Part shown: piece by piece, positions 16,421 to 16,973 of the stretch
Layout: every line of letters starts with the position of its first letter
Numbering within the stretch: position 1 is the first letter of the stretch
Assembly: GCA_035697245.1 (NCBI GenBank)
Contig: DASSDH010000087.1
Span: 1-16,973 of the forward strand
Source: JACVRX01 sp035697245
GTDB lineage: Bacteria; Actinomycetota; Actinomycetes; Jiangellales; Jiangellaceae
DNA: 16,973 nucleotides
Reading direction: 5' to 3'
Notes under the pieces: generated by a model
Databases searched by the model: none
What the model was told of the DNA's origin: nothing
Seen by the model: the letters and a program-made list of their open reading frames with translations, nothing else
Program-made: the position numbers and the translations under genes

Positions 16421-16973
16421 CTACGTGACGAGGTCGTGCTCCATGGCGTAGAGAGCGGCCGCCGCCCGCGTGGAGATGCCGAGCTTGGTGTAGACGTGCT
16501 GCACGTGGTGGTCCGCAGTCTTGGCCGCGATGACGAGACGGCGGGCAACCTGGGGCACGGAGCAGCCCGCGGCGAGCAGGCGCAGAACTTCCACCTCCCG
16601 GTCCGAGAGCCCTCCGGGCCAGGTGCGCCGAGTCGCTCGACCCTGGCCCGCCACGGCAAGAACCCCGGCGACGGCGTCAGGGTCCAGGCGGCCGGCCTTC
16701 GCGTCCTCCTGTAATGCCGCCGCGGCCTGTTCTACCGTGAGAACAGGCCGATGGGGCCGCGGCTCGATCTTGGTATGGAATGCGTCGGCGGCAGCGAGCA
16801 CCCGCGCCGGGAACGGAATCTCGCGCCCAGCGGCCTGTCGGTAGTAGCCCGAGCCGTCCTGACGTTCGTGGTGCATGCTGGCCACGCGACCAATCGGCGC
16901 GAGGGCGGGTGAACGGGCCAGGATCCGTTCGCTGTGGTAGGGATGAAGTCGGACCCGTTCCCACTCGGTGGCG
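16421..16973 (-). CDS. HD-GYP domain / LuxR-type regulator, 5' truncated by the window edge
   Basis: The minus-strand frame is open from the right edge to a TAG at 16423-16421; its start lies outside the window. In order, the visible protein has the C-terminal part of an HD-GYP domain (TEWERVRLHPYHSERIL, then HHERQDGSGYYR, then ARVLAAADAFH), a linker with LTVEQAAAALQEDAKAGRLDPDAV, and a LuxR/GerE helix-turn-helix (GGLSDREVEVLRLLAAGCS, then KTADHHVQHVYTKLGISTRA). HD-GYP domains are metal-dependent phosphohydrolases, in known cases acting on cyclic di-GMP; the LuxR domain binds DNA. The signature HHExxDGxGYP is kept except that the last Pro is Tyr. The GTG at 16885 gives a shorter ORF but would cut off clearly HD-GYP-like residues. 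Target genes, ligand and whether it is catalytically active cannot be told. Convergent with, and separate from, the nuo operon. Confidence 0.85.
   Translation of the reverse strand, partial: ATEWERVRLHPYHSERILARSPALAPIGRVASMHHERQDGSGYYRQAAGREIPFPARVLAAADAFHTKIEPRPHRPVLTVEQAAAALQEDAKAGRLDPDAVAGVLAVAGQGRATRRTWPGGLSDREVEVLRLLAAGCSVPQVARRLVIAAKTADHHVQHVYTKLGISTRAAAALYAMEHDLVT

Overview
This window is a stretch of high-GC, densely packed DNA of the kind found in an actinobacterium (high-GC Gram-positive). The basis is the GC-rich third codon positions, frequent GTG starts, actinobacterial-type terminal extensions on NuoC, NuoD, NuoE and NuoJ, and the gene set itself. No genus can be assigned by reading alone.

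Positions 1 to 15222, all on the + strand, hold thirteen of the fourteen genes of the proton-translocating NADH:quinone oxidoreductase (respiratory complex I / NDH-1): nuoB (5' truncated at the window edge) through nuoN, in the canonical order B-C-D-E-F-G-H-I-J-K-L-M-N. nuoA is presumably just outside the left edge. NuoE, F and G form the NADH-dehydrogenase module, NuoB, C, D and I the quinone-reducing connecting arm, NuoH the membrane anchor and quinone chamber, and NuoJ, K, L, M and N the proton-pumping membrane arm. Almost every junction is an ATGA or GTGA stop-start overlap, so the genes are almost certainly one translationally coupled transcript. No promoter is visible because the operon begins upstream.

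At 15248 to 16243, 25 bases after nuoN and on the same strand, lies a long-chain trans-polyprenyl diphosphate synthase. It probably makes the isoprenoid side chain of menaquinone, the quinone that complex I would reduce, so electron carrier and enzyme appear to be co-located. The 177-base intergenic region 16244 to 16420 contains a perfect 32-bp palindrome that is best read as a bidirectional terminator between convergent genes. From 16421 to the right edge, on the minus strand, is the 3' part of a regulator that joins an HD-GYP domain to a C-terminal LuxR-type DNA-binding domain.

The most notable sequence observation is that NuoG lacks all four cysteine ligands of the accessory cluster N7, at exactly the expected spacing, while the ligands of the other three NuoG clusters are intact. 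I see no mobile elements, CRISPR arrays, RNA genes or anything that looks like a previously undescribed system. Most of the window is an ordinary, well-conserved housekeeping operon.
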